A stretch of 64,000 nucleotides of DNA from Thermoplasmata archaeon (GTDB lineage Archaea > Thermoplasmatota > Thermoplasmata > Thermoplasmatales > Thermoplasmataceae): the NCBI GenBank assembly GCA_021806235.1, contig JAJZXU010000024.1, positions 123,408 through 187,407 of the forward strand, in the 5' to 3' direction. Below, one piece after another: positions 45,470-56,882 of the stretch. Below the pieces are notes generated by a model. That model had not been told where the DNA came from. It made no database searches and saw only the letters and a program-made list of their open reading frames with translations. Both the position numbers and the translations under genes were made by a program. Every line of letters starts with the position of its first letter. Within the stretch, counting starts at the first letter, position 1.

Positions 45470-47215
45470 GTGGTAAATAAAATGATCATCATATCTATTT
45501 TTATAGTATTCATGCTGCTATTTTCATCGTTTATTGTTTTTAATAACACGGCAAAGGATAATAATGTTAAAAGCAACAGTTATAATGAAAATATTACAAA
45601 CTGTTCTCAGGGTAATTATTCGTTTCAATATAATTCAAGCAATTCAAGCATTGTAAATTTGGCGTATAATAATAATATAATTGCAAATTATATAACCGTT
45701 TCAGGTAAAAATACGACACTACCGTTTACCACCAGTATGTTTTCGTTAAAGAATGAAACAATTTTTCATTTGGATAATTCTTTATTTATATCAACTACCG
45801 GTAATGTGGATATGCTATATATAAAGATGCAATTTAATAAATCCCTCGCTTTTAATACAACAGCGGTAAAAAATAAAACAATGAACTTTGCCAATTATAT
45901 ACAGTACGAAATAAAAACCAACCTTTATAATTTTAATTCATCAAATTATTCAGGATATTTTATGACCAGTGGCCGTATAAATTACTATAAAAATAATAAT
46001 ACCCTATATATATACGGTAGAGGTGAGGATAAACCTTTGATTATAGGTTTTACCCTCGAACCGTCACTGCACAGCTATATCGATAATATATTTAAAAACA
46101 GGCACAGTACAGGGTCAAAACTTGTAAATAATAATAACAATATTTCAGGTAAATATATGGGGCTTTCATACAGTAATGGTATATTTTCAAATGTAACATA
46201 CAGTAATAATTCAATATTCAATAAATTATATGTTACCGGTAATGGTTATATGAAAACTGATTTTATTAAAAATAATTCACTTTTGCTATATAATAGCCTG
46301 TTAACATATTTTAATAATACAGTGTACCTTGCAATGCATAACAATCCCGAAATGGAAACAAACATGTTCCTGAACAATGGAACATTGCATTTAGTGCTCA
46401 ATAAAAATGAGACCCTTTATAATAGAACATTTCCAGGAGTTAACAGTTCATATATTAAATCCATGAGGTCATTTTCAAATCAGGACATAGGCAATAATTT
46501 ATCTGCAATGGAAAGTATATTAAATTTTAACCACGTAATAAGAGGTGAAAATGCCATATATATAAATGACGGTAATACGGGCATAACACTATTCATGAAC
46601 AATTTAAACTATACATATAGCAATAATGAAATAAACATATCATCAAATGGAATGCTATCATTTATTGTAAATCCCGTAATAAACAGCAATACATATAATA
46701 AAACCATAATGGATGGCATATTAAAGGGAGAAATTTCATCTGAAATGTTAATAAATAATAATAACAGTACAGTAGAAAATACAACCATATATTATAATTC
46801 ATCTGTTAATATGGGCATTAACAGAATAAGCAGTACAAATATTATAATAAACGTTTCATCAATGGATAAATCCGGAACTGTAATGGCATTTTATGTATCA
46901 AAAAGTGTAATGAATTCAAAGAATGTTTATGTAAAATTTGATAATCATATCTCAAAATACACAACGGTAAAAAATATAATGAACACAACATCTAAAAATA
47001 CATCATATTATACGTACATAAATGGGAATTCATATACATATATATTAATATACATCCCGCATTTTTCAAACCATACGGTCGATATAACTGATGTAAAGCC
47101 ACTGCAGAAGACTAGTATTAATTACTATGAAGTTGGAGTTATAACAATAGTAATAATAGCAGCAGTAATTGCGAGCATGGCTATAAATAAGCATAAAAAA
47201 ATAAATAGATTATAA
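45470..47215 (+). CDS. Asn-rich surface protein anchored at both ends
   Basis: 581 residues. A membrane helix spans about 5-24 and another about 553-574 with a short Lys-rich cytoplasmic tail. Between them lies an extracellular beta-rich domain that is extraordinarily rich in Asn (many Asn-Asn and Asn-X-Ser/Thr), so heavily N-glycosylated if exported. No family is recognised. TTTATATAA at 45439-45447 lies 27 nt before the GTG at 45470, favouring a leaderless GTG start, although an ATG at 45482 is possible. It could be a surface-layer or envelope protein; there is no evidence for more. Confidence 0.65.
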   Translation: MVNKMIIISIFIVFMLLFSSFIVFNNTAKDNNVKSNSYNENITNCSQGNYSFQYNSSNSSIVNLAYNNNIIANYITVSGKNTTLPFTTSMFSLKNETIFHLDNSLFISTTGNVDMLYIKMQFNKSLAFNTTAVKNKTMNFANYIQYEIKTNLYNFNSSNYSGYFMTSGRINYYKNNNTLYIYGRGEDKPLIIGFTLEPSLHSYIDNIFKNRHSTGSKLVNNNNNISGKYMGLSYSNGIFSNVTYSNNSIFNKLYVTGNGYMKTDFIKNNSLLLYNSLLTYFNNTVYLAMHNNPEMETNMFLNNGTLHLVLNKNETLYNRTFPGVNSSYIKSMRSFSNQDIGNNLSAMESILNFNHVIRGENAIYINDGNTGITLFMNNLNYTYSNNEINISSNGMLSFIVNPVINSNTYNKTIMDGILKGEISSEMLINNNNSTVENTTIYYNSSVNMGINRISSTNIIINVSSMDKSGTVMAFYVSKSVMNSKNVYVKFDNHISKYTTVKNIMNTTSKNTSYYTYINGNSYTYILIYIPHFSNHTVDITDVKPLQKTSINYYEVGVITIVIIAAVIASMAINKHKKINRL

Positions 47216-47881
47216 TGGCAGGGTTCCATCGGGTGATACCTTTTTCCAGTCACCCATAAATTTCGCTAAGCCCTCATCCGTTTTTGGATGCAATGCCAGT
47301 TTTTTAATAACATCGTACGGTATTGTTATGGCATCAGCACCCATCAATGCTGCCCTTAACACATGCACAGGATTTCTCACAGAAGCAACCAGGACTTCAG
47401 TTTTTATATCATAATTTGCATATATTGTTTTAATCTGGTTTATAATGGACATACCATCCTCACCGATATCATCAAGTCTGCCGACAAATGGTGAAACAAA
47501 TTTTGCCCCATTTTTTGCTGCCAGCAATGCCTGTATTGGATTAAATATTAATGTTGTATTAACAGGTATATCCTTCTGTTTTAAGGTTTTCATTGCCTTT
47601 AATCCCTCCAGTGTCATGGGGACCTTTATTACTGCATTATTGCCAAGATTATGCAATTTAACTGCCTGATCGATCATTTCTCTGGAATCCTCGGAAACAA
47701 CCTCAAGGCTCACCGGCCCATTAACAGTTTTTAAAATTTCTGAAACAATATCCTTAAAGTTTTTTCCGTCCTTATTTGCCTTCATGATCAGGGATGGATT
47801 TGTTGTTACCCCATCTATTAAGCCATAATCATTTGCCTCCCTTATCTCATTTATATCTGCTGTATCTATAAATATTTTCAT
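47210..47881 (-). CDS. tal: Transaldolase (TalC/MipB class)
   Basis: A 223-residue small transaldolase/fructose-6-phosphate aldolase-type TIM barrel. Phe-Ile-Asp-Thr-Ala-Asp at the start, Gly-Val-Thr-Thr-Asn-Pro-Ser-Leu near residue 24, the Schiff-base Lys86 in Ile-Lys-Val-Pro-Met-Thr, and Ala-Ser-Val-Arg-Asn near 166 are the class marks. It moves a dihydroxyacetone unit in the non-oxidative pentose phosphate pathway, supplying ribose phosphate. It overlaps the transketolase C-subunit gene by four bases. The three genes form one operon. Confidence 0.93.
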   Translation of the reverse strand: MKIFIDTADINEIREANDYGLIDGVTTNPSLIMKANKDGKNFKDIVSEILKTVNGPVSLEVVSEDSREMIDQAVKLHNLGNNAVIKVPMTLEGLKAMKTLKQKDIPVNTTLIFNPIQALLAAKNGAKFVSPFVGRLDDIGEDGMSIINQIKTIYANYDIKTEVLVASVRNPVHVLRAALMGADAITIPYDVIKKLALHPKTDEGLAKFMGDWKKVSPDGTLPL

Positions 47882-48831
47882 TTAAATTCCTCCTTATAAA
47901 ACTCCTCTGTTGCCTTTACCATATCATTAACACCTATATGAAAATAATCGAATAATAGCATACCTTTTCCACTTTTACCGAATATGTCTGGCATTCCGAA
48001 TCTTTTTACAGGAACTGGATAATTCTCTGCCACTATTTCGGATACCCGGGATCCGAGGCCATTGTATACCGAATGTTCTTCTGCCGTAACAATCTTGCCT
48101 GTTTCTTTTGCGGCCTTTATTATGGCATCCCTATCAATTGGTTTTATTGATGACATGTTTATAACCCTTACATCTATATTTTTATTTTTCAATATTTCTG
48201 CCGCTTTCAGTGCAAATGAAACCATTATGCCATATGCAATAATTGTTATGTCCTTCCCATCCCTGAAGGTTACAGATTTTCCCTCATGGAAATCATAATT
48301 ACTATCATTAAGAACCGGGAATTTTTCCCTTGTTAACCTTACATAGTATGGTGAATCCTTCTTTTTGGATAAATAGTCTATAACCCTTCTGGTTTCTGCT
48401 GCATCCACAGGAACTATTACCTTCATATTGGGCAATCCGGACATTATGCCAACATCTTCCAGGATCTGGTGTGTTGGCCCGTCCTCCCCCAGTGATATTC
48501 CCGAATGCGTTACAACAAAATTTACAGGTACATTATTATAACATATGGACTGCCTGATAACATTATACGTATTGCTTAAAAAAACGGCAAATGTTGAGGA
48601 AAACACGGTTTTTCCGGCAAGGGACAATCCAGCCGCTGCACTTACCATTGACTGTTCAGCTATACCCATATTGAAAAATCTGTCGGGGAATTTTTTACCG
48701 AATAAATCTGTTTTTGTCGATGTTGATAAATCCGCATCAAGGACAACAATATTTTTATTTTTCTCCCCTAAAATTGATAATTCCTCTCCATAGGCCTCAC
48801 GCAGGCTCTCAAGTTTTTCTAATTTTTCCAT
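47878..48831 (-). CDS. Transketolase, C-terminal subunit
   Basis: 317 residues: the pyrimidine-binding domain plus the C-terminal domain of a split transketolase. It begins with Leu-Arg-Glu-Ala-Tyr-Gly, carries Val-Leu-Asp-Ala-Asp-Leu-Ser, Gly-Ile-Ala-Glu-Gln-Ser-Met near residue 58 (Glu activates the thiamine cofactor), and [14 protein letters not shown] near 108. It works as a heterodimer with the N-subunit encoded one base upstream. Confidence 0.94.
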   Translation of the reverse strand: MEKLEKLESLREAYGEELSILGEKNKNIVVLDADLSTSTKTDLFGKKFPDRFFNMGIAEQSMVSAAAGLSLAGKTVFSSTFAVFLSNTYNVIRQSICYNNVPVNFVVTHSGISLGEDGPTHQILEDVGIMSGLPNMKVIVPVDAAETRRVIDYLSKKKDSPYYVRLTREKFPVLNDSNYDFHEGKSVTFRDGKDITIIAYGIMVSFALKAAEILKNKNIDVRVINMSSIKPIDRDAIIKAAKETGKIVTAEEHSVYNGLGSRVSEIVAENYPVPVKRFGMPDIFGKSGKGMLLFDYFHIGVNDMVKATEEFYKEEFK

Positions 48832-48832
48832 A

Positions 48833-49657
48833 TTATATTCCCCCTATTTCCCTTAATGCCTGGTTATATTCCTCCTCATTTTTTGGTGGTGCTCCATGAT
48901 ATTTTGGGTTATTCTCCATGTAACTCACACCCTTTCCCTTTATGGTATTTGCAACAATCATTGTTGGTTTATTTTTACTCTTCTTTGCCTTCTCTATAGC
49001 ACTGATAACCTCGCCCATATCATTTCCATCTATATTTATTATATCCCAGCCAAAGGTTTTTACCTTTTCTCCAATATCGTCAAGTGGCATTATATTTTCG
49101 GTAAATCCATCTAGCTGTATCCTATTCCGATCCAGAATTGCTATTAAATTATTCAGGTGATATTTATTTGCAGCCATAAGTGATTCCCAGATATTTCCTT
49201 CCTCCATTTCTCCATCTCCCAAAATTGCATATATTTTATTATCCTTTTTATCAAGTTTAGAGGCAATGGCAAAACCTATAGCAACCCCGAGCCCCTGACC
49301 TAAAGAACCTGTAGAGGATTCCACACCCTTTATTCCCCTGTGAACATGTCCCTCAAGATCCGAATCTATTGACCTGAAGCCATTTAATATATTCTGTGGA
49401 AAGTATCCCCTGACTGCCAGTGTAGCATACAGGGCAGGTGATGCATGTCCCTTGCTCATTATTAATATGTCCCTGTTTTCATCCTGAGGTTTTAATGGGT
49501 CCACATTCATTTCCTTAAAATAAAGAACAGTTAAAACATCTGTAATACTTAATGACCCGCCTGGATGCCCACTTTTTGCAGTATAGGTCATCTCTATAAT
49601 CTTTTTCCTTATTTCTTTTGCAATTCCAGCTAAATAGTTAGGATTATATTCTTCCAT
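48833..49657 (-). CDS. Transketolase, N-terminal subunit
   Basis: 274 residues, the thiamine-diphosphate-binding domain. Gly-His-Pro-Gly-Gly-Ser-Leu-Ser near residue 30, Gly-His-Ala-Ser-Pro-Ala-Leu-Tyr near 70, and the ThDP motif Gly-Asp-Gly-Glu-Met-Glu-Glu-Gly with Asn about 30 residues later are seen. Split transketolases are common in archaea. First gene of the operon with the C-subunit and transaldolase, covering the sugar-phosphate interconversions that feed nucleotide synthesis. Confidence 0.94.
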   Translation of the reverse strand: MEEYNPNYLAGIAKEIRKKIIEMTYTAKSGHPGGSLSITDVLTVLYFKEMNVDPLKPQDENRDILIMSKGHASPALYATLAVRGYFPQNILNGFRSIDSDLEGHVHRGIKGVESSTGSLGQGLGVAIGFAIASKLDKKDNKIYAILGDGEMEEGNIWESLMAANKYHLNNLIAILDRNRIQLDGFTENIMPLDDIGEKVKTFGWDIINIDGNDMGEVISAIEKAKKSKNKPTMIVANTIKGKGVSYMENNPKYHGAPPKNEEEYNQALREIGGI

Positions 49658-49719
49658 TAATTATCAATATAGATATATTAATTATATACTTAAAAATTTT
49701 TTAATTTATATTATGAAAT

Positions 49720-49887
49720 TTATTTATATATTATGCAGCTGCAGGATACAGCAGTCTCTTCTATACAATAGGGTAGAGCTAGGTCATTACACAGATTTGC
49801 CATTGCAGTAAACTGTTTCTGGAGTTCGGTAATAGTTTTAGATGGTGCATATCTCAATGTTTCGCCCTTAAAATATGGATTTTGCAT
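49720..49887 (-). CDS. Possible 55-residue protein with a Cys-X-Cys tail
   Basis: An ATG-initiated frame of 55 codons starting Met-Gln-Asn-Pro-Tyr-Phe-Lys-Gly-Glu-Thr-Leu-Arg-Tyr-Ala-Pro. A central helix (Thr-Glu-Leu-Gln-Lys-Gln-Phe-Thr-Ala-Met-Ala-Asn-Leu) and an end with Cys-Ile-Glu-Glu, Ser-Cys-Ser-Cys follow. The four Cys could bind metal or iron-sulfur. The region is less A/T-rich than its flanks, as expected for coding DNA. It lies upstream of the transketolase operon on the same strand, 62 bases away. I cannot name a family, and a fragment of a larger lost gene is the alternative. Confidence 0.4.
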   Translation of the reverse strand: MQNPYFKGETLRYAPSKTITELQKQFTAMANLCNDLALPYCIEETAVSCSCIIYK

Positions 49888-49975
49888 ACCGTTAACTGAA
49901 AAGGAGGATAAAATAATTGTGTCTAAAATCCAATATTATGCAAAAAATTATTTATTTATTTATTATTATCCATAA

Positions 49976-50479
49976 ATGATTAAAATAGGTAATAATGTTT
50001 ACATTGCCGGTACAGCCGTGATAATCGGCGATGTTACAGTAGGCAATAATGTTACAATTATGGATTCTGCAGTAATAAGGGGGGATCAGAATAAGATTAT
50101 TATAGGTGATAATTCAAACATACAGGATAATGCAACAGTACATGTAGATTTAAAAAATCCAGCATATATAGGCAAAAATGTTTCCATAGGCCATAATGCA
50201 ATAGTCCACGGTGCCAGAATAGATGATAATGTCCTGATAGGCATGGGTTCAATAATCCTGAATAATGCACACATGAAATCCGGAACGGTTGTTGCGGCAG
50301 GATCAGTTGTAATGGAAAATTTTGAATCTGAGAATAACTCACTGGTAACCGGCATGCCTGGCAGAATAAAAAAAATAGATAAAAAATATTATGATATGGC
50401 ATATAATAATTCGCTGGAATATATAAAATTAAATAACGATTACAGGGATAATAAATATGGTAGATATAAAAACAAATAA
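49976..50479 (+). CDS. Gamma-carbonic-anhydrase-like hexapeptide-repeat protein
   Basis: 167 residues. About 5-135 are left-handed beta-helix repeats (Ile-Gly-Asp-Val-Thr-Val-Gly-Asn-Asn-Val and similar). Arg-Gly-Asp-Gln near residue 35 and the metal-type His in Thr-Val-His-Val, Ile-Gly-His-Asn and Val-His-Gly near 60-83 match the gamma carbonic anhydrase/YrdA family. A helical tail with Met-Pro-Gly-Arg follows. Many such proteins have no proven anhydrase activity; an acyltransferase or metal-binding role is possible. It overlaps cobS by 23 bases. Confidence 0.82.
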   Translation: MIKIGNNVYIAGTAVIIGDVTVGNNVTIMDSAVIRGDQNKIIIGDNSNIQDNATVHVDLKNPAYIGKNVSIGHNAIVHGARIDDNVLIGMGSIILNNAHMKSGTVVAAGSVVMENFESENNSLVTGMPGRIKKIDKKYYDMAYNNSLEYIKLNNDYRDNKYGRYKNK

Positions 50480-51227
50480 ATATCTTGACGGTTTTCTATC
50501 CGCATTATCTTTTTTTACAGTAGTTCCGCTGAAAAAGAATTATGCAATAACTAAATATACATTATATTTTTTTACAACTATTGGTTTAATTGTCAGTATT
50601 ATACCTGCAGTATTATACTATTTACTTCATCAGTATAGTAGCATACTGGCGGCTGTAATAGCAATATCACTGATAATAATGATCTACGGTTTCAACCATT
50701 TAGATGCTGTAATGGATTTCGGTGATTCATTAATGGTATCGGGATATGAAAACAAGCAGAGGGTTATAAAGGATAAATATACGGGATCAGGGGGGGTTGG
50801 TTTATTATTTATAATTTATATAAACGCTATTGCATTTTTAATATTTTTCAATAATATCAGTGGGTTTATAATCATAATATCGGGTGAATTAATATCAAAA
50901 TACATGACACTGTATTCCATGAACAATATGGACTCATTTAATGAAGGGCTTGGCAATATCTTCATGCAGAAATTAAACACAAAGGCATTTATTTACAATG
51001 CAATTCCATTATTAATCGCATTTATCCTGGATTTCTATAATATAATAATATTCATTATAATATTATTTATAATTAGATTCTCAAAGAATAGAATAAATAG
51101 AGATTACCACGGCATAAATGGTGATATTATAGGTTCCGTAGGTGAGGCAACAAGATTAATATTTTATCTTATATCATTCATATTTATAATATTCAATCTT
51201 AAATTTTATTTCTTGCCTATCCTGTAA
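50457..51227 (+). CDS. cobS: Adenosylcobinamide-GDP ribazoletransferase (cobalamin synthase)
   Basis: 256 residues with six to seven membrane helices. Signature segments are Phe-Leu-Ser-Ala-Leu-Ser-Phe-Phe-Thr-Val-Val-Pro, Asn-His-Leu-Asp-Ala-Val-Met-Asp-Phe-Gly-Asp-Ser-Leu-Met near residue 80, and Ile-Lys-Asp-Lys-Tyr-Thr-Gly-Ser-Gly-Gly-Val-Gly near 105. It joins adenosylcobinamide-GDP and alpha-ribazole in the last steps of B12 assembly at the membrane. No other cobalamin gene is in the window and no cobalamin riboswitch was recognised upstream. Confidence 0.9.
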   Translation: MVDIKTNKYLDGFLSALSFFTVVPLKKNYAITKYTLYFFTTIGLIVSIIPAVLYYLLHQYSSILAAVIAISLIIMIYGFNHLDAVMDFGDSLMVSGYENKQRVIKDKYTGSGGVGLLFIIYINAIAFLIFFNNISGFIIIISGELISKYMTLYSMNNMDSFNEGLGNIFMQKLNTKAFIYNAIPLLIAFILDFYNIIIFIIILFIIRFSKNRINRDYHGINGDIIGSVGEATRLIFYLISFIFIIFNLKFYFLPIL

Positions 51228-51586
51228 AATAGCATATCATCATACTTTACTGTATATTTAATTTTTTTATTCCTGATTTCATGTGCAACCTTCTCCGTTA
51301 ATTCTTCTATTTCCTCGGCTGGTGAATTCCTGTATATTGTTAATTCCTTTTTATCCTGCGGAAATATCATCCTGAACCTTGTATTTTCCCTTCTGTATCC
51401 AAATGGTTTTTTATTTCTTCTCAGTTCCTCAAGATTTAACTCCAGTAATATATCATCAAACTGTTTTTCTTCGGCATTTAATTTTGATTCTTCCTCGACA
51501 ATTTCCCACATGTCAGGAAAATATTTTTCAAGATCCTTCCATTTAAAGTTATCTTCAAATATTATATGGCCACTATAATTTTTCAC
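51206..51586 (-). CDS. Unknown small charged protein
   Basis: 126 residues, strongly Glu/Lys-rich. A central Leu-Leu-Glu-Leu-Asn-Leu-Glu-Glu-Leu-Arg-Arg-Asn-Lys-Lys segment and Phe-Arg-Met-Ile-Phe-Pro-Gln-Asp-Lys-Lys lead to a C-terminal strand Lys-Tyr-Thr-Val-Lys-Tyr-Asp-Asp. No family is recognised. It starts with GTG at 51586, overlaps the cobS end by 22 bases in convergent orientation, and lies about 40 bp from the mobile insert at 51625. Confidence 0.5.
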   Translation of the reverse strand: MKNYSGHIIFEDNFKWKDLEKYFPDMWEIVEEESKLNAEEKQFDDILLELNLEELRRNKKPFGYRRENTRFRMIFPQDKKELTIYRNSPAEEIEELTEKVAHEIRNKKIKYTVKYDDMLFYRIGKK

Positions 51587-51616
51587 ATAGCATTATTTAT
51601 AAATAATACATTAACT

Positions 51617-51815
51617 TTTCTTTACCATGGCGGAGATAGGTAGTTAGAAATGCTGTACAATTTTCTATCATAAACCCGCTAAAGTTCTTAAGGGATACAT
51701 GATTTATCCCGTGTGTGCCAGGTTTGCACAACGATGAGCTATTACGGTTACATTTACCGTTCTGGAAACAAAAAATGAGAAAAAACCGGAAGCTTTTTCC
51801 GCCATGGTTTCTTTA
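51617..51815. mobile_element. MITE-like insert with 10-bp inverted repeats and 8-bp target duplication
   Basis: The core at 51625-51807 (183 bp) is bounded by perfect inverted repeats CCATGGCGGA / TCCGCCATGG. It is flanked on both sides by the identical octamer TTTCTTTA (51617-51624 and 51808-51815), the signature of a DNA transposon insertion. Inside are several hairpins (TAGAAA/TTTCTA; GGGAT/ATCCC; GTGTGC/GCACAAC; ACGGT/ACCGT) but no gene. It separates the promoters of two divergent genes. The G+C content is above the surrounding spacer. The parent element is not in the window; an 8-bp duplication is used by several IS families. Confidence 0.75.
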
Positions 51816-51851
51816 GAAATTATTATATTTAATTTAGGCATACAGATTAAA

Positions 51852-53386
<1,535 letters not shown>

Positions 53387-53540
53387 TAGACCATTTTAAA
53401 CAGTTGTAAACATATACAGTGGATTGATGTTTAAATAAGAAAAATGACTAATGAAGAAAAAACTGGTACATTAAATACTCATTAATATTTTAATGAAAGA
53501 TTTATAATAAAAATATTATACAGACACGTTTACACAGATT

Positions 53541-55067
53541 CTAACGTCTGTTATTTAACCCCATCTCCCTTAATTTTTTCTTATCGTTTTTTCCAACACT
53601 TGTTAATGGCATTTCATCGATAAAGCTAAACCTTACCGGAATCCACCATTTATTTATTATCCCTCTATCTGCGGATCCCTCAAGCATTTTTTTTATGCTA
53701 ATTTCCATATCTTTTCCACCTCCCTGTATATACGCAACTGGCCTCTCTCCCCATTTTTCATCGGGAATCCCAATAACCGCATTGTTCAATACGCCTGGAA
53801 CCTCTGATATAATAGATTCCAGTATGGAAGTTGGAATCCACTCACCACCACTTTTTATTACATCGCTGATCCTGTCAAGTATTTTTATGCCACCATATTT
53901 ATCCTTTATGCCTATATCACCTGTCCTGAACCATCCATGTTCATATTCCGGGCTTTTTTCACGGTTCAGGTATTTTCCAGGAAGCCATGGTGAATTTACA
54001 AATATTTCTCCCATCTTTCCTATTCCCACATCATTTCCGGATGAATCCCTGATGCTAATATTTGCCAGTGGCACTGGATGCACTGTTGTTCTGATGTAAT
54101 CATAATCAATATTCTTTCCACTGGGCAGGGATATCGCGGTTGCAAGCATGTCTGTACCACCATAAATTATAGAAAATTTAATATTTTTACCTATTAATTT
54201 TTCAGTCAATCCACGATTTATTGATGATCCACCAATTAACATTTTCAGGTTATTTAATATATTATTTTTATCATGTGCTAGAATATCATATACCATGGTC
54301 GGGACAGCGTTAATCCATGTTACGCTATACTTTTCTATCAGCTTTAAAATATTTTCAGCATCATAGCGGCCTGAGAGAACATAATTGCTGCCAAGATAAG
54401 CTGCATGAAACGGAGACCCCCATGACCAGATATGGTAAAATGGAATTAACGACATTATATTATCTTCATGATTGAGTGATGCGGGGCTGTTGAATAATCC
54501 AAGTTGATATAAAATGCTCATTGCACCATTAACTGTATCTGTATTTGTATATATAACTTCTTTTGGCTTTCCGGCTGTCCCAGAGGTGAATAGTATTGAA
54601 TATTCATTTCCGGATTTATACAGGTCCTCAGAATGCATATTACCCTTCAGGAGATCGCTGAATGGCATATACTCATTATCGCCGGACATTGAAATTATAT
54701 GGTTACGGTCAAAGTCTTTTCCAATACCCGCCTGAAGGAAAGGGTCAGAGGCAAATAAATAGGATGCACCTGATTCTCTTATGGTTGAAATCCCCACGGC
54801 ACCGGGCAGTTTTATATTAACAGGGTAAATTACTGCACCAGTCATGCTGCTGGCAAAAAGTAGCTCAAGAAATTCAATGCTGTTAAAATCTGCAACGGCT
54901 ATAACCGTGCCATTGCCTATACCCATTTTATTAAGGGAATCAGAAATTTTTCTTACATTACTGTATAATTCGGAATAGGTTAGCTGCATATTTCCATAAA
55001 CCTTTCTGTCCGGGAAAAGTTGCGACGCCCTTCTTAACAAATTTATTACGGTAATGCCATTATTCAT
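53541..55067 (-). CDS. AMP-forming acyl-CoA synthetase
   Basis: 508 residues of the ANL superfamily. The P-loop-like Leu-Phe-Thr-Ser-Gly-Thr-Ala-Gly-Lys-Pro-Lys is near residue 162, Tyr-Gly-Gly-Thr-Asp near 296, and Trp-Phe-Arg-Thr-Gly-Asp-Ile-Gly near 385. The C-terminal catalytic Lys lies in Leu-Thr-Ser-Val-Gly-Lys-Asn-Asp-Lys-Lys-Lys. It activates a carboxylic acid, probably a fatty or branched acid, to its CoA ester via an acyl-adenylate. The ATG at 55067 follows GGTGATATTT and overlaps the dehydrogenase stop by eight bases, so the two act in one degradation route. Confidence 0.9.
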   Translation of the reverse strand: MNNGITVINLLRRASQLFPDRKVYGNMQLTYSELYSNVRKISDSLNKMGIGNGTVIAVADFNSIEFLELLFASSMTGAVIYPVNIKLPGAVGISTIRESGASYLFASDPFLQAGIGKDFDRNHIISMSGDNEYMPFSDLLKGNMHSEDLYKSGNEYSILFTSGTAGKPKEVIYTNTDTVNGAMSILYQLGLFNSPASLNHEDNIMSLIPFYHIWSWGSPFHAAYLGSNYVLSGRYDAENILKLIEKYSVTWINAVPTMVYDILAHDKNNILNNLKMLIGGSSINRGLTEKLIGKNIKFSIIYGGTDMLATAISLPSGKNIDYDYIRTTVHPVPLANISIRDSSGNDVGIGKMGEIFVNSPWLPGKYLNREKSPEYEHGWFRTGDIGIKDKYGGIKILDRISDVIKSGGEWIPTSILESIISEVPGVLNNAVIGIPDEKWGERPVAYIQGGGKDMEISIKKMLEGSADRGIINKWWIPVRFSFIDEMPLTSVGKNDKKKLREMGLNNRR

Positions 55068-56718
55068 AAATATCACCTTTTTCTATGGTTTTCCCCCCAG
55101 CATCTATATGTATTATGCCATCGGCATTCTCCACCATATCCGGATCATAATCGTTGCCCCTTACAAAGCGCTGGAAATACATAATCCCTGCAGTAACATA
55201 CCTGTTATTTTTTGTTTTATTTCCTATTTCTATCAGTAATATTGATGCCATGGCATTGCCCATTACTGACATGATATTTTTTGCATAGAACTGTGCCTCC
55301 TCACTGTTATACCTTAAAATTTTCTCAATAGAATTATTAATGATTTTAAAAGCATCTTCAGCCTCTCTTCTGCCGCTTTCTATCCCGTTAACAATACTCC
55401 TGAAATCATTTAGCAATTTTCTGTGTGCATTTTTCTTTAATATTGATTCAAGCATATCAAGTGCCTGAATATTGCTTGCCCCTTCCCATATTGGTGTAAT
55501 CAATGCCTCGCGGTGCCATCTTTCAACAGGAAACTCCGATAAAAACCCAATGCCTCCATGAAGCTCCGTAGCATTCTTTGTAATTTCTGCCGAAGAATTT
55601 GCTGTAAGGTTTTTCACAATATGTGTTAATAGCCTTGTATAGTTATAATCATCATCATATGGTGGCCTTGATCCAATAGATATCTGAAACTGGTAAATAG
55701 TTTTAAACGTAAGCGCAATGGACCCTTCAAGCATAATTTCCATATCAAGAAGGTCTTTTTTCACTCCGGGGTGATCTATAAGGACTTTTCCAAATGCCTT
55801 TCTCTTCTGTGTATAATAATAAGCTTCAAGGTAGGCTTTCCTCGCAATTCCACATGCAGCAGAAGCATTATCCAGCCTTGATACCATCAGGTCCTCTGTA
55901 ATATAGTATATTCCAGTGCCAGCATCACCAAGCATATATGCCTCAGAACTGTCAAGCTCTATCTCTCCGGACGGTACGCTTTTTGTGGCACTTTTTTCCT
56001 TAATTCTCCTTACCCTGTAATTTAATTTACCATTATTTTTTCTTCTCAGGACAAATATCGATAAATTCCTTGCACCCTTATTTCCATCATGGAACGCCGA
56101 TGTTAATGAGATATCTGCAAGACCAGCATTGCTTGCAAAGTATTTATCGCCCGTTAAAAGCCATCTGTTATCCTTAAGCAGTGCAACAGTTTCATTCAGG
56201 CCAAGATCACTGCCACCCTGTATTTCTGTAAACCATGTGCCACCAAGTGAAATATCCTCTCCATCTCCGGCTAATGCTTTTATATCATCATCGAAATTAC
56301 CATTTCCATATTTGTAAAGAGCATACGCAACCTGGTGCGTTAGTGTTATAATACAGTAAATTCCGGGGTCTGCAACAAGATATCCCATTGCATAATGCTC
56401 CATTATGGGATTTCCATGAAAATATGGTTTATTTATTCCAAAATCCAGAATAAGTTTTTTTAATATTTCTTTTTCAAGAGGATTAATAATTACATTGTCT
56501 ATTCTGCTGCCATTGATACCCCACATCCTCTCAATGGGTGCAGAAAGTTTGTCAATATAGTCTGTTGCTTCATAAATCTCCTTCCCTGCATATGATCCAA
56601 GTGCAGATAGGTCTATATGCTTTCCAAGATAAAAATTTAATATGTGCTGGAATGGCATATCTATATCATAATGATTTTTTCCATAAGAGTTTGATATTAA
56701 AGAAAATGTATCATCCAT
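55060..56718 (-). CDS. Acyl-CoA dehydrogenase, AidB-like
   Basis: 552 residues, longer than normal acyl-CoA dehydrogenases (about 380) and close to the AidB size. Flavin-site segments are Thr-Glu-Ile-Gln-Gly-Gly-Ser-Asp-Leu near residue 167, Trp-Leu-Leu-Thr-Gly-Asp-Lys-Tyr-Phe-Ala-Ser near 187, Lys-Arg-Lys-Ala-Phe-Gly-Lys near 305, and Glu-Leu-His-Gly-Gly-Ile-Gly-Phe near 390. Ile-Trp-Glu-Gly-Ala-Ser-Asn-Ile carries the likely catalytic Glu. It introduces a double bond into an acyl-CoA with FAD. A 120-residue C-terminal helical extension is present as in AidB. Operon with the acyl-CoA ligase. Confidence 0.9.
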   Translation of the reverse strand: MDDTFSLISNSYGKNHYDIDMPFQHILNFYLGKHIDLSALGSYAGKEIYEATDYIDKLSAPIERMWGINGSRIDNVIINPLEKEILKKLILDFGINKPYFHGNPIMEHYAMGYLVADPGIYCIITLTHQVAYALYKYGNGNFDDDIKALAGDGEDISLGGTWFTEIQGGSDLGLNETVALLKDNRWLLTGDKYFASNAGLADISLTSAFHDGNKGARNLSIFVLRRKNNGKLNYRVRRIKEKSATKSVPSGEIELDSSEAYMLGDAGTGIYYITEDLMVSRLDNASAACGIARKAYLEAYYYTQKRKAFGKVLIDHPGVKKDLLDMEIMLEGSIALTFKTIYQFQISIGSRPPYDDDYNYTRLLTHIVKNLTANSSAEITKNATELHGGIGFLSEFPVERWHREALITPIWEGASNIQALDMLESILKKNAHRKLLNDFRSIVNGIESGRREAEDAFKIINNSIEKILRYNSEEAQFYAKNIMSVMGNAMASILLIEIGNKTKNNRYVTAGIMYFQRFVRGNDYDPDMVENADGIIHIDAGGKTIEKGDIYE

Positions 56719-56882
56719 CTATAGATAACTGTATAACATATATTAAAGTTTCTGGCGTCCATTAATTCCCAGTGGCATGTATTGCTTCAAACCAGGAGTT
56801 GCCGAAAACCTGATTGGATACATATTCATTCCCCCATCGTTATTTATGTTTTCATACACAGATTTACACATTATAAAAATAT

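Noticed and set aside
51624..51808. Reading the 51.6-51.8 kb structured segment as RNase P RNA, SRP RNA or a cobalamin riboswitch
   Set aside because: None of the conserved core sequences of these RNAs is present, while perfect 8-bp direct repeats outside the inverted repeats explain it as an insertion.
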